From NCBI GenBank assembly GCA_903927945.1, contig CAIYOZ010000138.1, positions 1 through 41,730 of the forward strand: DNA of 41,730 nucleotides, in the 5' to 3' direction. Positions 17,643-27,484 of the stretch are shown in pieces. Position 1 is the stretch's first letter, and each line of letters starts with the position of its first letter. The position numbers and the translations under genes were made by a program. The DNA comes from an uncultured Bacteroidales bacterium. Its GTDB lineage: Bacteria > Bacteroidota > Bacteroidia > Bacteroidales > Paludibacteraceae. The notes beneath the pieces were generated by a model. That model did no database searches. It was not told where the DNA came from and saw nothing but the letters and a program-made list of their open reading frames with translations.

Positions 17643-20417
17643 TTAATTGAAAAGTTTACTTAATATATTTTTCGAGAAAGTGTAATATCCGCTCTTTACT
17701 TCTTTAGCCTGCACTTCGTCCGGCAAATATACTTTTGCCGTACAATTCACCGGAACAGTCAGTTTTAAGGTGAACATGTTTTCATTGTGTTCCCAGTCGA
17801 CCGATATTTCCCCATACAGCGTTTCGTACGATGCCTTTACATATTTTAAATCTCCCACTACTTCCGGTCGGATGATAAATTCCCGGAATCCCGGTTTATT
17901 TGGTTGTGACTGAATCCCTGCCAATGAGGCAAAGAACCATTCATCAATTTGTCCCAGCATAAAATGGTTCCAGGAGGTTCCCTTCCTCGGATCCCATTGC
18001 TCGGTCAGGGTGGTGGCGCCAAACTTAAGCTGGAAACCATATCCGGGAGCTTCCTCGTGATTATGCATCGTGTACATCAACTCATTGAGCCCGTTTTGTG
18101 CCAGGGTCTGAAACAAATAGCGGTTGCCGATATCCCCGGTGGTAAGGCGGTTGCCATGTGCTTTGATATCTTTCACCAGGTTAGCCAATACATCCGCGCG
18201 ATCCTGAGGCTCCACAATATTCAAATAGACAGCTAATGAATTAGCAGTCTGGCTTCCCGTTCCGTATTCCTTTGTATCCGCATTGAAAAATTTAGCATTA
18301 AAGGCTTTTCTCACTGTTTCCGACAATTGGTAATAATAGCCGGCATCCGATTTATTACCCAATAGTTCAGCATTTTCTTTCATCAACACCAGGTCATAGT
18401 AATAGTAACTGGTAGCCACTAACGGTACTGGAGTATTCCTGGAGAAACCGGCACGGAAATCACCATAATCATACCAGTCGCCCAATCCGAAAGATAGAAT
18501 ATGATTCTCTGCTTTCCCCGTCAGATAATCCATATAAGCCTTCATACGTGTATAATACCGGATAATCAAGGACGAATCCCCGTAAAAGTCACGGTACATG
18601 TTGGGAAGTATAATGAAGGTACTTCCCCATTCAGGAGAATCACCGAAATTATCAAACCCTTTTTTATCTCCGAACATATTGTATAACGGGGCAATGGTCG
18701 GTATCATGCCATTCGGTTGTTGCGCATCGGCCATGTCCTGCATGATTTTCGGCATAAAGGTAGACAAATTGTAATTGTACATGAGTCCCGGTCCGTTCAA
18801 ATGTACTTCTTCAAGCCATCCAAGTTTCTCCCGATGAGGGCAATCGGTGAAAACTCCCATCATATTACTTTGGATGGCCTTGTTTATCAGCCGGTGTGCA
18901 TTGTTTAATATCGTATTTGAACATTCAAAAGTGGAAACCATCGGGGCTGAATTGTATACAAAGCATGATTTAAGGGCTTTCAATACCGGTAAGTTCTCCG
19001 GATTGTTTTGTCCTTCAGGAACGGCTCCTTCTACCTGGATATACCGGAATCCGTAGTACGAGAAACGTGGATGCCAGGTCTCATCACCTTCACCTTTCAG
19101 TGTATATTGATAATAATAGGGTCGCCCGGTCTGTTTTTGATTCACCGCACTATCAGCTGTCAGGGCTTCGGCAATAACCAGTGTCACTTTATCCCCTTTT
19201 TTGCCCTTGACGGTCATTTCAGGGAATCCCGACAGGTTTTGTCCCATATCCATGACGAATGCCGAAGGATTAATTTTGCGCTTTGTCTCTACGGAAGCAC
19301 TGTCAATTTCTTTAGGGGTAAGCTTCCTGACTGACTTCACGCTGTAACATTCCATAATCTTTACAGGAAGTGCCAATTGTGGAGTCAATAGTCCTGCAGG
19401 GGCTGTTTGTACAACAACGGGATGCCATTTCTGATCATTAAATCCGGGTGCATCCCACCCCTTTTGTTCCATCCGGGCATCATAATCTTCTCCCCCGTAA
19501 ATGCTATTGAAGGTGATAGGGCTTAAACTGTATTTCCAGGATCTATCCGAACTAATTTCCTGTTTGGTTCCATCCAAATAAGTGATGATTATTTTAATAA
19601 AAAGAGTCGGAGCACCAAAGGACACTTTAAGCTTGCTGTATCGTCCACCGCCCCCTTGCTGGTTGTAAAATCCATTGCCCAGCAATATGCCGGCAACATT
19701 TTCACCTTTTCTAAGGAGTTTGGTGACATCAAAAGTATTGTAGTAAACTGTTTTATCGTAGTCACTCCAGAAGGGTGCAAACTCGGCATCCCCTACTTTA
19801 ACCCCGTTCAGTGAAAATTCATAATGACCCAGTCCGCACACATAAGCTATGGCGTCAGTGATAATCTTTTCTGTTTTAAATGATTTGCGAAGGTTAATGC
19901 TTTTTTGAGAGAGTGTATCTATGCTTGTCCATACCGCTTTATAGTCCGGTGTTCCCATTTCAGAGCTTAGAAACCTATGTCCTGCAGGAATGCGGGCATC
20001 TTCCGAACGGATAGCTCCAATCCATTGAGGATTCGTGAACTTTTCGGGTGCCACCCTAAACACCGACCAGGCACTCCAAACAGATTGTTTGTCTTTTTCA
20101 TCCCAAACACGCACCCGCCAACTATATTTATCACCGGATTTGAGGTTTATATCAGGGAAAACAACTTGTTGGCTCTTACTCGAAAGAATCTTAGCACTGC
20201 TTTTGTAATAATCCTGATTGTGAATTTCAATCATATAAGCTGTTTGCATGGAACCTTGTACCCTGGAGGTCATCTGCCATCCAAAGCGTGGGTTCTTTGT
20301 TTCAATAGCCAACGGTGAGTCAGCCATTTCACAGGTGAGCCTGGTGACTTCGATGGCCTGCAATGCAAGTGATATAAATAAAAATACTAAAAGTGAGCCA
20401 ACTGTTTTTTTCATCAT
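17643..20417 (-). CDS. GH78 alpha-L-rhamnosidase
   Basis: The start is set at 20417 (MMKKTVGSLLVFLF) or the next codon, 20414; the longer frame opens with TTG inside the preceding gene. The protein has about 925 residues. Domains in order are a signal peptide, a fibronectin-like domain, beta-sandwich domains (HYEFSLNGVKVGDAEF), an (alpha/alpha)6 barrel with the GH78 motif DCPHREKLGW (Asp525, Glu530), and a C-terminal beta-sandwich (TLTEQWDPRKGTSWNH before it). It hydrolyses terminal alpha-L-rhamnose. The gene begins about 15 bases after the GH143-GH142 stop, so the two are probably translated from one mRNA. It is the only GH78 of the three that sits beside GH142 and GH28, the position of BT1019 in B. 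thetaiotaomicron. Exact RG-II linkage is not resolvable here. Confidence 0.88.
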   Translation of the reverse strand: MMKKTVGSLLVFLFISLALQAIEVTRLTCEMADSPLAIETKNPRFGWQMTSRVQGSMQTAYMIEIHNQDYYKSSAKILSSKSQQVVFPDINLKSGDKYSWRVRVWDEKDKQSVWSAWSVFRVAPEKFTNPQWIGAIRSEDARIPAGHRFLSSEMGTPDYKAVWTSIDTLSQKSINLRKSFKTEKIITDAIAYVCGLGHYEFSLNGVKVGDAEFAPFWSDYDKTVYYNTFDVTKLLRKGENVAGILLGNGFYNQQGGGGRYSKLKVSFGAPTLFIKIIITYLDGTKQEISSDRSWKYSLSPITFNSIYGGEDYDARMEQKGWDAPGFNDQKWHPVVVQTAPAGLLTPQLALPVKIMECYSVKSVRKLTPKEIDSASVETKRKINPSAFVMDMGQNLSGFPEMTVKGKKGDKVTLVIAEALTADSAVNQKQTGRPYYYQYTLKGEGDETWHPRFSYYGFRYIQVEGAVPEGQNNPENLPVLKALKSCFVYNSAPMVSTFECSNTILNNAHRLINKAIQSNMMGVFTDCPHREKLGWLEEVHLNGPGLMYNYNLSTFMPKIMQDMADAQQPNGMIPTIAPLYNMFGDKKGFDNFGDSPEWGSTFIILPNMYRDFYGDSSLIIRYYTRMKAYMDYLTGKAENHILSFGLGDWYDYGDFRAGFSRNTPVPLVATSYYYYDLVLMKENAELLGNKSDAGYYYQLSETVRKAFNAKFFNADTKEYGTGSQTANSLAVYLNIVEPQDRADVLANLVKDIKAHGNRLTTGDIGNRYLFQTLAQNGLNELMYTMHNHEEAPGYGFQLKFGATTLTEQWDPRKGTSWNHFMLGQIDEWFFASLAGIQSQPNKPGFREFIIRPEVVGDLKYVKASYETLYGEISVDWEHNENMFTLKLTVPVNCTAKVYLPDEVQAKEVKSGYYTFSKNILSKLFN

Positions 20418-20431
20418 GATGTCATTAGATA

Positions 20432-23400
20432 CTATTTCAAAGCATCTACACAAATTACCCGGGTTAGTCCTGTTGCATGCCCTACTTCTTTCCCATCCAC
20501 AAAGATACGAAGTCCTTTGCCAAGATGGTATCGGCTTCCGTCTTTATCCCACATAATCGAGAGGTTATGATCATGATAACGAACATTATCCAGACAAAAC
20601 CAATTCCATTTACCCTCGGGCACCAGGGGATTTACTTCAATGGTATGATCCGCCCGTGGTCGAAGTCCCACAAGCCCGGTAATGATTAAATCATTAAAAG
20701 TAGAGTGGTTGTAATAACGGCTGCGTTCCTGATCCCCTTTGAGCCAGTTTCCATTCACTTCATCCAGGTATTCTCCCACATAGGGAAGCCCGCGATGATG
20801 CTGTAACTCCATCAACAGTTCCAACTGATGGAAATAAACACTGTCGGTGATGACTTTTTGAGGATAGTTGTTCATAAAGTTAGCCATAGCTGTCAGGGTC
20901 TGCGACGTAGCAAAGGGCCATATGGCCCCATCCCATTCACATTTACCCACGCCCCGGGTACGGAATTCAGGGTGACGACGTTCGGCAGTAGTCAGTCCAT
21001 AAGGTGCCGAGAAACCTTTTTCATCTTTCACTTGTGTCCAGGCAGAGTCATAACGGCTCACATCGGGCATATTAAAATACCAGGGTAAATAACCGATTTC
21101 CTCACGTACATTAGCCAGGCTATCCTTCCGGTAAGTCTCAAAGAATTGGTGCTTTTTATTCCATAGCTTTCCCTCAACCAACGCTTTGATAGTATCCGCT
21201 TTCAGGGAATACCTGGTGGCAGCTTCTTTATTCCCTGCCAGGCTTTCTATTGCTGACAGTGCCCTGGCATTTCCATACATGTAACTGTCAATGGTGGGGC
21301 GCGCATATTGTTTCTTGCGGCCGCCGCTGATCGTTTCTTCCATACCATCCTGCACATCACCTTGCCAGTAGAGGCCGTTTTTTAAGCGATGGGTAGTTTC
21401 CCAACGGTCATATTCCCCTTCCAGGTCCTTCACCATATCCATCAGGTACGCTTTATCGACACTGACCAGGTAACGGTTATACATGGCATCGATATTCCAC
21501 GAACTGAAATTCTTCATTTTAGTCATTGGTTTCCCTTCATTACCCCGATACCACGTATGGATAATCTGATTCAGATACGTGGAGTCGCGCATCCACCGGC
21601 TTTCGTAGATGTGATGCCCAATGGCTGAGGCAATCAGGTTGTATTTATCTGCATAGGTGCGGTTCACCAGGAATTCCGTCATTCCATAGCCTGCCGGAGT
21701 ATTTTCGATATGCTTGCGGATGGTCCACCAGCGGTAATAATACATTTCCTCGAAGTCCTGCTGCGGGCATTCGAACAAAGGAATATTCTTCTCCATCCAG
21801 TCGCTTGCCTGTGAGTTAGGAATAGCCTGTACGATATTTTCATCCTCCATCGCGTTGAATCGTTCCACATAATGGGATAAATCAGAGAACTTTAATATTG
21901 CAGCCGAAGCACTCGCTTCAACCGATGTAGTCTTGAAATTGGCAATCCTGAATACCGCTAACGGATCCTGTTCACCCGCATTGGACACATCGTAATCCTG
22001 ATCGGCGGGTGTATCCATATTGGGAAATTCAGTGGTTTCACCCGTACTGAAGGCTACCCGTTCAATGCTTTGAACCGGAGCATAAAATATGCGGACCCCC
22101 GTTTGTTTTCCATTCACCGACACGGTGATGCTTCTGTTGGCAACTGATAACCGGGCTTCCACGTGATACACTTTGCCGGCTTCGTATTTCAGCATGTTTG
22201 AATAGCGGGAACCACCTTTGACCCTGAATTCACCGGTATTGGTCAGTTCCAACCGTGAGCAGGCTACCCCATCATGATCTAAAAATTCAATGCGGAAAAC
22301 ACCCGTATTATTTTGATCGGCCATCAGGTCGAACGTAACTTTCAATTCTTTGCTAGCCGGTATTTTACGAACTACCTTGGCAAAGTCAAACGGATCTTTG
22401 TCTTTTAAGGTCAGCCAGTTTATTCCGGCAGCTTTTTCTAAGGATACAGGTGCCCAAAGGGGTGAATAAATGTTCCAATCAGTCAATTCGGATATCCCTG
22501 TATTCTTTTCGAAATTATCATTGGCTTGTGCCGTAGCGTTTATTTTTACCGGAACAGGAATGCATGAAACCCACATATCTTCCTTGTTCACACTATAAGC
22601 CACCCACATGTTTTTATCCGGAGGAGTGCCGTTGCCTTCCTGAATACCTCGTGTGTACTGGGGACCGTAGGATTTATAGTTGCCCCCGTAACGCATACGG
22701 GTAATTTCACCATGTACCAGATTCAGGGTCGTATAATTCAATCCGTTAGCCGACGTGGAAATAGCAAGTGGCCATCTAAATTCCGAAGGGTTATACACCG
22801 TGGCATAACTTCCATCGGTCAGTCGCTGACCCCATATCTTGGCATTGCTGGTAACGAATCCCTTCGCCCGTTCTACAGGTTGAGCCCATGTTTTTCCACC
22901 ATCCCCGCTGATCGAGGTCAAGGCGAATTTCCACAGGCAAGCTACTTTTCCATCGGGTAAATGGTAATAGTTAAACGCTTTATATTCTTTACCCAGTGGA
23001 ATGAGTTTATCACCCCGGTCGGCTTCTTCCACCCACTGCATCATGTACAAGGGATTATCCAGGATCTCCTGACAGCTTTTCACAAAATCCTTATCCTTGC
23101 TTTTTGTAAAATATGGGTAATCGGTATTCTTCTCGCTGAATCCATGGTTGTAATAAATAAAAGAAATAGGACCATAAGTGCCATTTTTCTTTATTTCCCG
23201 CACCACACGCCCAATGCCGTTTCCATCGTTGGCATCATCTTTTTTATCCAACGATACGCCGTACGTTGCCATGGTAATCAGCCGCCCGGATTTGGACACA
23301 TAGAATCCCACCCGCTGGTGCATAATGGCTATCAGGTTTTGGGCTACTCCTTCTCGACCGGGCTTGGTATATCCATCGGGGACTTTATACGTGGGAAACA

Positions 23401-23761
23401 GTATCTGTGGATTCGACCAGCTATAGCCATCCGTCGAAGTTTGCAGGAATGTCTGCGAAGGTGGTACTTGCTCTCCTTTTTCATCACTCAGGTATTGCAG
23501 GTAGAATTTCCCGTTCCAGTATGCCAGCATGGGTTGGTGATTATAGGTCCATCCCTGGCAGTTTGAAGCATCCGGATGTTCCCGGTTCGCCCGCATGACC
23601 TGGATATTATGAACCCCAATCACCGGGGAAAGTTGTCCATCATGCGATGCCGGATTCGATAGTTCGGTACTTGAGTAATGGATTTTATTTTGTGCAGGGA
23701 GTTGTGTGAAAATTAAACTGTACAAGATACAGCTGCAGCATATGAGAGTTATTTTTTTCAT
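20432..23761 (-). CDS. GH143-GH142 bifunctional RG-II chain D enzyme (BT1020-like)
   Basis: An 1109-residue protein with a signal peptide (MKKITLICCSCILYSLIFTQ). Residues of about 30-410 look like a beta-propeller (ANREHPDASNCQGWTYNHQP, QTSTDGYSWSNPQ, TSISGDGGKTW). A beta-sandwich follows at about 420-610. The C-terminal part, about 640-1090, is an (alpha/alpha)6 barrel with KNGLYWQGDVQDGMEETISG, RTRGVGKCEWDGAIWPFATS and YNHSTFNDLIITG. This layout matches BT1020, the founding member of GH143 (DHA hydrolase) and GH142 (beta-L-arabinofuranosidase), which removes chain D, Araf-DHA, of RG-II. It is the most RG-II-specific marker in the window. It heads a four-gene operon. Assignment is by recognition of layout and motifs, not alignment. 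Confidence 0.8.
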   Translation of the reverse strand: MKKITLICCSCILYSLIFTQLPAQNKIHYSSTELSNPASHDGQLSPVIGVHNIQVMRANREHPDASNCQGWTYNHQPMLAYWNGKFYLQYLSDEKGEQVPPSQTFLQTSTDGYSWSNPQILFPTYKVPDGYTKPGREGVAQNLIAIMHQRVGFYVSKSGRLITMATYGVSLDKKDDANDGNGIGRVVREIKKNGTYGPISFIYYNHGFSEKNTDYPYFTKSKDKDFVKSCQEILDNPLYMMQWVEEADRGDKLIPLGKEYKAFNYYHLPDGKVACLWKFALTSISGDGGKTWAQPVERAKGFVTSNAKIWGQRLTDGSYATVYNPSEFRWPLAISTSANGLNYTTLNLVHGEITRMRYGGNYKSYGPQYTRGIQEGNGTPPDKNMWVAYSVNKEDMWVSCIPVPVKINATAQANDNFEKNTGISELTDWNIYSPLWAPVSLEKAAGINWLTLKDKDPFDFAKVVRKIPASKELKVTFDLMADQNNTGVFRIEFLDHDGVACSRLELTNTGEFRVKGGSRYSNMLKYEAGKVYHVEARLSVANRSITVSVNGKQTGVRIFYAPVQSIERVAFSTGETTEFPNMDTPADQDYDVSNAGEQDPLAVFRIANFKTTSVEASASAAILKFSDLSHYVERFNAMEDENIVQAIPNSQASDWMEKNIPLFECPQQDFEEMYYYRWWTIRKHIENTPAGYGMTEFLVNRTYADKYNLIASAIGHHIYESRWMRDSTYLNQIIHTWYRGNEGKPMTKMKNFSSWNIDAMYNRYLVSVDKAYLMDMVKDLEGEYDRWETTHRLKNGLYWQGDVQDGMEETISGGRKKQYARPTIDSYMYGNARALSAIESLAGNKEAATRYSLKADTIKALVEGKLWNKKHQFFETYRKDSLANVREEIGYLPWYFNMPDVSRYDSAWTQVKDEKGFSAPYGLTTAERRHPEFRTRGVGKCEWDGAIWPFATSQTLTAMANFMNNYPQKVITDSVYFHQLELLMELQHHRGLPYVGEYLDEVNGNWLKGDQERSRYYNHSTFNDLIITGLVGLRPRADHTIEVNPLVPEGKWNWFCLDNVRYHDHNLSIMWDKDGSRYHLGKGLRIFVDGKEVGHATGLTRVICVDALK

Positions 23762-24120
23762 CTTGAATGTAAGAAATGAAATGCAATGACAAATTGGTAC
23801 TTTTGGTTTCCGGTAAAGAAGAATTTTAATATCACAAGAATCAAAAATGTGTTATATTAAAAAACATTATATCGACGAATACAAAAGTACTGTTTTTAAG
23901 GCGATTGCTACTAATTTAAAGAGGTGGAACAATATAATATTTTAATTCAAAACATTTAGAACCACATTGTTATTCCTCTATGGAATTCTATTTATTCAGT
24001 ATTTCAAATATGATTTAATTTTATAAAATTATTCAATGTGATCCATGTGTCTATGTGTGACTATGTGTTATATATTATTTTTTGCAAACTTCAAATCTAA
24101 CACTAGCAATCAATGATTTT
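23762..24120 (-). promoter_or_regulatory. Gene-free region with probable promoter of the GH143-GH142 operon
   Basis: This 359-base AT-rich stretch holds no gene. On the minus strand TACTTTTG (23889-23882) fits the Bacteroidetes -7 box TAnnTTTG and would give a leader of about 115 bases. The standard ECF-like signature is absent: an AGTACT (23891-23886) and a CGTC (23877-23874) occur, but only 8 bases apart. Which signal drives the operon cannot be settled from the sequence. Confidence 0.35.
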
Positions 24121-25095
24121 TCACTTAACAATTGAAAGCGTCTTCGAGGCAGAATCCTTCTTAAGCATCATACTCAGTTGGTATGATTTTTTTAAATTAT
24201 CAATCACGAATGCCGGAACAGTAAAGATGGTCCCATGTTTATGACCCTGAGGCACTGAAATTTCTTTCGTTATGTTTGTAAAATGAATAAAATCTTTTGT
24301 CTTCACGGCACCAAAAGAAAAATTCCGGTATTCGTCAAAATAAATCAGATAATTATCCTTTACTTTCTCCACAGCGGGACCTTCTGAATAACCGGGTGAA
24401 AATGACCTGTTGCCTCCTTTATACGGCCCGGTGGGTGAAGTGGCAAAGGCTACTTTCAGATTCCGGTTTGGACGGGTATTATCTTTAAAAACAAGTACAT
24501 AATCGTTTTTTGCTCGTTTCACAATCGTACCATCAATCGAACTATATCCCGGGTCATACAATATCTTTGCTTTAGAAAGGGTCTTAAAATCTTTCGTGGT
24601 CATGTAATAGAGCCGGTGATTATTCGTCTCTTCTTCCTTCCCCCTTTTAAAGCGATAAGGTATGCACGAAGCCCAAACCACTACAAATTCAGACTTTTCA
24701 GTATCGTAATAGATATCGGGTGCCCATACATTGACGGTGGTCGGCTCATTTTTCATCACCGGTATCATCTGCTGTGGAGTCCAGTGTATCAAATCTTTCG
24801 AGGTTGAATAACCAAACCCGGTGTCTCCTTTCCAACTACTGGTCCATACCAGATGATAAATACCATCGGGCGTACAGGTTATGGAAGGGTCACGCAGCAC
24901 CTGCTGGCTACCTATAGCAGGTTTCAGCCATGTCCCGGGAATGCTGTCCCAATGAATGCCATCTTCGCTGTAAATATAACGGAGTCCTTCGTTGGCCGGT
25001 TCATGAAAAGAGGTATATACAAAATAATGTTTATCCGCTTTACAGGATTGAAAGATTAAGAAAAAAGCAGGTATGAGTAGTAGAGTCTTTATCAT
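24121..25095 (-). CDS. GH43-like glycoside hydrolase, probable lipoprotein
   Basis: A 324-residue five-bladed propeller. The N-terminus MIKTLLLIPAFFLIFQSC ends in Cys18, a likely lipidation site, so it is probably membrane-anchored. Family GH43-type acidic residues are present: Asp69 in VLRDPSI, Asp188 in SSIDGTIV and Glu238 in YSEGPAV. Aromatic repeats such as YSEDGIHWDSI and STSKDLIHWTP mark the blades. GH43-type enzymes cleave arabinofuranosyl, xylosyl or galactosyl links; the substrate here is unknown. It lies upstream of the GH143-GH142 gene, as a GH43 does in the B. thetaiotaomicron RG-II locus, and has its own ECF-like promoter. A 359-base gap separates it from the next gene. Confidence 0.78.
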   Translation of the reverse strand: MIKTLLLIPAFFLIFQSCKADKHYFVYTSFHEPANEGLRYIYSEDGIHWDSIPGTWLKPAIGSQQVLRDPSITCTPDGIYHLVWTSSWKGDTGFGYSTSKDLIHWTPQQMIPVMKNEPTTVNVWAPDIYYDTEKSEFVVVWASCIPYRFKRGKEEETNNHRLYYMTTKDFKTLSKAKILYDPGYSSIDGTIVKRAKNDYVLVFKDNTRPNRNLKVAFATSPTGPYKGGNRSFSPGYSEGPAVEKVKDNYLIYFDEYRNFSFGAVKTKDFIHFTNITKEISVPQGHKHGTIFTVPAFVIDNLKKSYQLSMMLKKDSASKTLSIVK

Positions 25096-25153
25096 CAGTT
25101 CTATTCGTTCGTCGTTAAAAAGATACAGGCATTTTTAATCTGTTTAAACTTGA

Positions 25154-25181
25154 GACGGATAAAATCGGAAATAGTACTCAA
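25154..25181 (-). promoter_or_regulatory. ECF-like promoter (TTGAGTACT-15-CGTC), minus strand
   Basis: On the minus strand, TTGAGTACT (25181-25173), a 15-base spacer and CGTC (25157-25154, then TCAAG) precede the GH43-like gene by 58 bases. It forms half of a divergent pair with the plus-strand signature at 25578. Confidence 0.6.
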
Positions 25182-25378
25182 TGAGCACTGCATTGAAAAA
25201 TATAATTTACCACCCAATCCAGACTCTACGAAACGACCTGTCGGGAATTAATCCGACTCCTGCTTTTTCCTTACGTAAAATGTCAAAGAGGCATATTTAT
25301 CCTGATTCCTTGTATTGTGCTTTCTGTCTATACCAACTCAACGGAACATCACCGCCCTTCCTGTTAGGTATGAAGAGG

Positions 25379-25462
25379 ATTCGGAGGGACTTTACTGGGG
25401 GTTCAGAGGGCTATATCCCTCGCAACCCCCTCGCAACCCCCTCGGAAGTAAAGACGAATGGC
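25379..25462. repeat. G/C-run palindrome in a divergent gap
   Basis: The 563-base gap 25096-25658 has no convincing gene. In it, an imperfect inverted repeat about 84 bases long centres on GAGGG-CTATAT-CCCTC (25406-25421). Further out GGGGGTT pairs with AACCCCC, and ATTCG..CTTTACT pairs with its copy at the right end. CTCGCAACCCC occurs twice in tandem in the right arm. The composition differs from the AT-rich surroundings. It may be a dispersed intergenic repeat or a strong hairpin insulating the two divergent promoters. Confidence 0.55.
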
Positions 25463-25577
25463 GTAGTAAAAGATGAGATAATACGTTGAGTGTAACTTCA
25501 GAAATGGGTGTCTGCAGGTTTGATTCCACGAAGCGAAATTTCAATAATAACTTTATTTCATTTTTTTTAATTCGTTG

Positions 25578-25605
25578 TTGAGTACAGGCAAAAAGATGAA
25601 TCGTC
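25578..25605 (+). promoter_or_regulatory. ECF-like promoter (TTGAGTACA-15-CGTC)
   Basis: TTGAGTACA at 25578-25586, a 15-base spacer and CGTC at 25602-25605 (then TTTAAAA). The chosen ATG is 53 bases downstream. Confidence 0.7.
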
Positions 25606-25658
25606 TTTAAAATAATCAATGAAATATTAATTCAACAAACTTAAAAATGATTTGTATT

Positions 25659-27326
25659 ATGAAAAACAAAAAATTACTTCTTACGGCACTACTAAGTGTA
25701 TTTATGCTGGGCAGTGCCTATGCACAGTTCGCTTACAGTAGTTCGGTGGCTAACATCGGACAAACCTATTCAGCTGTCACTAATACAAATAAGGACACAC
25801 TGATAACTACCTTTAATCAAACTGGTAAAGCTGTCAGTTTTTCGTTAATGTCTAAAAAATATCCATTGCTTGACTCGGTAGTACTTAACAAAACAACCAC
25901 AAACAAAGGTGTACAATGTGTTGCTTATATTGATAGTACAAGAACAGGAACACCTGCTGTACAATATGGAAGTTTTAAATGTGCCTCTCTTACAGGTACC
26001 GGAAATCCGGTTCACGTTTCAAGTATGGCTTCGTTACTGGATATTAGAAATAAAATGTCTTTAGCCGCAAATAGCACAGTAACTGGTTCATATGCAGCTG
26101 CAGACAGTCTAACAACTCCTGCTCATTGTATATTTGATGTGGCAGGTAGCGTGTCGACTCCGGTTGATCAGGTATATGGTATGTATCCTGGCAGATACAA
26201 ACATCTAGAATATGGCTTTGCTTATAATTTTGCAGGTAAAACCGTTACCGATGATGTCACTTTTGATATGAGTACCTATGATTTAGGAACAACAGGAAAG
26301 ACAGCCAGTTATGACCTACTGGTATATGCCAGCACAGGCACATTAACCATACCTATTGCATTTGGAAATGCTAATTTATTAGGGATCGTTAAAGGTTTCT
26401 ACACGACAGCTACTTCAGGTTTAAATCCTGTTCATGTAAACCTTGCAGCTGCTATTGGAAAATTACCCTCAGATTTAAGCAACAAATATGTTTATATAGT
26501 TTTAAGAACACAAGGAACTGCTAATGCTTCAAGTGTAGTGGATGGCCTGCCTAATGGAACATCTGGTTTAACCCACGTTCCTACTGCATATGATCCAACA
26601 ATTACGTTTGATAATTTTACAGCTTATTTTGCATCACCTATCTGGTCAGCACCTACAGGAGCAGTAGCGAATGTATTCATTAATTACAACGCCGGCACAC
26701 CTGTAGTGACTACGAGTACTGATGTAACTTATGGTAATGCAGTAAACATTACACCTGTAATTGCCAATGCAATACCTTTTCGTTTAAAAGATACTAACAG
26801 AGGAGGTGCTATTAAAATATTTGAAGACGCCCATATCCCCGCTTATTCTTTTGCTGCCACAGGTGCAGTTATGGCAAATGATGGAGCCGGAAATTACAAT
26901 GTACCTGTTACGTATGCTTATGTTCCTTCTGATGGAGTGTCAAACTTCAGTTTAACTATACCTGCTCCAGCAGCCGGAACTACTGTTAATGATGATTTAG
27001 AGGTAACAGTTATAGTAACAAAAGCAACAGTAGGAAATACAATTGACAGACTTGAAGTGGATAATGGCGTTCGTTTTTATTACAACTTCTCTGCCACTGC
27101 AGTTGCAACAGCATTAAATTCTGCTACAACTCAAAAAGTAAGTATTTACAGCGTGATTAATTCAATTATTGCTAAGAATGCTACTGAAAATGTGGTTATT
27201 TATAGTATTGACGGTCAAAAAATAAAAATTGCTTCTGCAGCACAAGCAGCAATAGGTATCGCTGTTAACTCCGGACTTTACATCGTTAAAACTGGAAATT
27301 CAATTCAAAAGGTATTAGTTAAGTAA
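25659..27326 (+). CDS. Large secreted T9SS protein, unknown function
   Basis: The ATG at 25659 (MKNKKLLLTALLSVFMLGSA) is preferred over the ATG four codons upstream because it starts a typical signal peptide. The mature protein of about 530 residues is rich in Ala, Thr, Val and Asn and low in charge, suggesting beta-sandwich domains (for example YDLLVYASTGTLTIPIAFG around 220-240, and TFDNFTAYFASPIWSAP around 320). I recognise no catalytic motif. The C-terminus (YSIDGQKIKIA, NSGLYIVKTGN, final KVLVK) is a T9SS sorting domain. It shares the ECF-like promoter with RG-II enzymes and is followed by its own terminator. It may be a surface binding or adhesion protein. The function is unknown. Confidence 0.75.
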   Translation: MKNKKLLLTALLSVFMLGSAYAQFAYSSSVANIGQTYSAVTNTNKDTLITTFNQTGKAVSFSLMSKKYPLLDSVVLNKTTTNKGVQCVAYIDSTRTGTPAVQYGSFKCASLTGTGNPVHVSSMASLLDIRNKMSLAANSTVTGSYAAADSLTTPAHCIFDVAGSVSTPVDQVYGMYPGRYKHLEYGFAYNFAGKTVTDDVTFDMSTYDLGTTGKTASYDLLVYASTGTLTIPIAFGNANLLGIVKGFYTTATSGLNPVHVNLAAAIGKLPSDLSNKYVYIVLRTQGTANASSVVDGLPNGTSGLTHVPTAYDPTITFDNFTAYFASPIWSAPTGAVANVFINYNAGTPVVTTSTDVTYGNAVNITPVIANAIPFRLKDTNRGGAIKIFEDAHIPAYSFAATGAVMANDGAGNYNVPVTYAYVPSDGVSNFSLTIPAPAAGTTVNDDLEVTVIVTKATVGNTIDRLEVDNGVRFYYNFSATAVATALNSATTQKVSIYSVINSIIAKNATENVVIYSIDGQKIKIASAAQAAIGIAVNSGLYIVKTGNSIQKVLVK

Positions 27327-27358
27327 ACATAGATTGTATTTTTATTATTATTATTCTG

Positions 27359-27392
27359 ATTGCCCCGGGACATTTGTTCCGGGGCAATTTTT
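27359..27392 (+). terminator. Rho-independent terminator
   Basis: ATTGCCCC (27359-27366) pairs with GGGGCAAT (27381-27388), with additional G-C pairs inside and TTTTTA following. It lies 32 bases after the stop codon of the T9SS protein. Confidence 0.85.
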
Positions 27393-27419
27393 ATTAGTTA
27401 TCTGAGAGAAAGATACCTG

Positions 27420-27448
27420 TTGAGTACAGTTTTTAATAAATGAACGTC
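27420..27448 (+). promoter_or_regulatory. ECF-like promoter (TTGAGTACA-16-CGTC)
   Basis: TTGAGTACA at 27420-27428, a 16-base spacer and CGTC at 27445-27448 (then TTTGTA). The ATG is 36 bases downstream, and the signal directly follows a terminator. Confidence 0.7.
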
Positions 27449-27484
27449 TTTGTATTATAACTTTTTATCAAAAATAATTATCAT

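Noticed and set aside
20418-20453. Extended GH78 start overlapping the GH143-GH142 gene
   Set aside because: It would start at TTG and put a non-leader sequence before the signal peptide; tandem ATGs at 20417/20414 fit better.
23874-23891. A ninth ECF-like promoter before GH143-GH142
   Set aside because: AGTACT and CGTC occur on the minus strand but are 8 bases apart, not 15-16. A TAnnTTTG box overlaps and is an equally good explanation.
25181-25489. A small gene in the divergent gap
   Set aside because: The frame crosses the palindrome and promoter region, has no recognisable domain and no suitable context.
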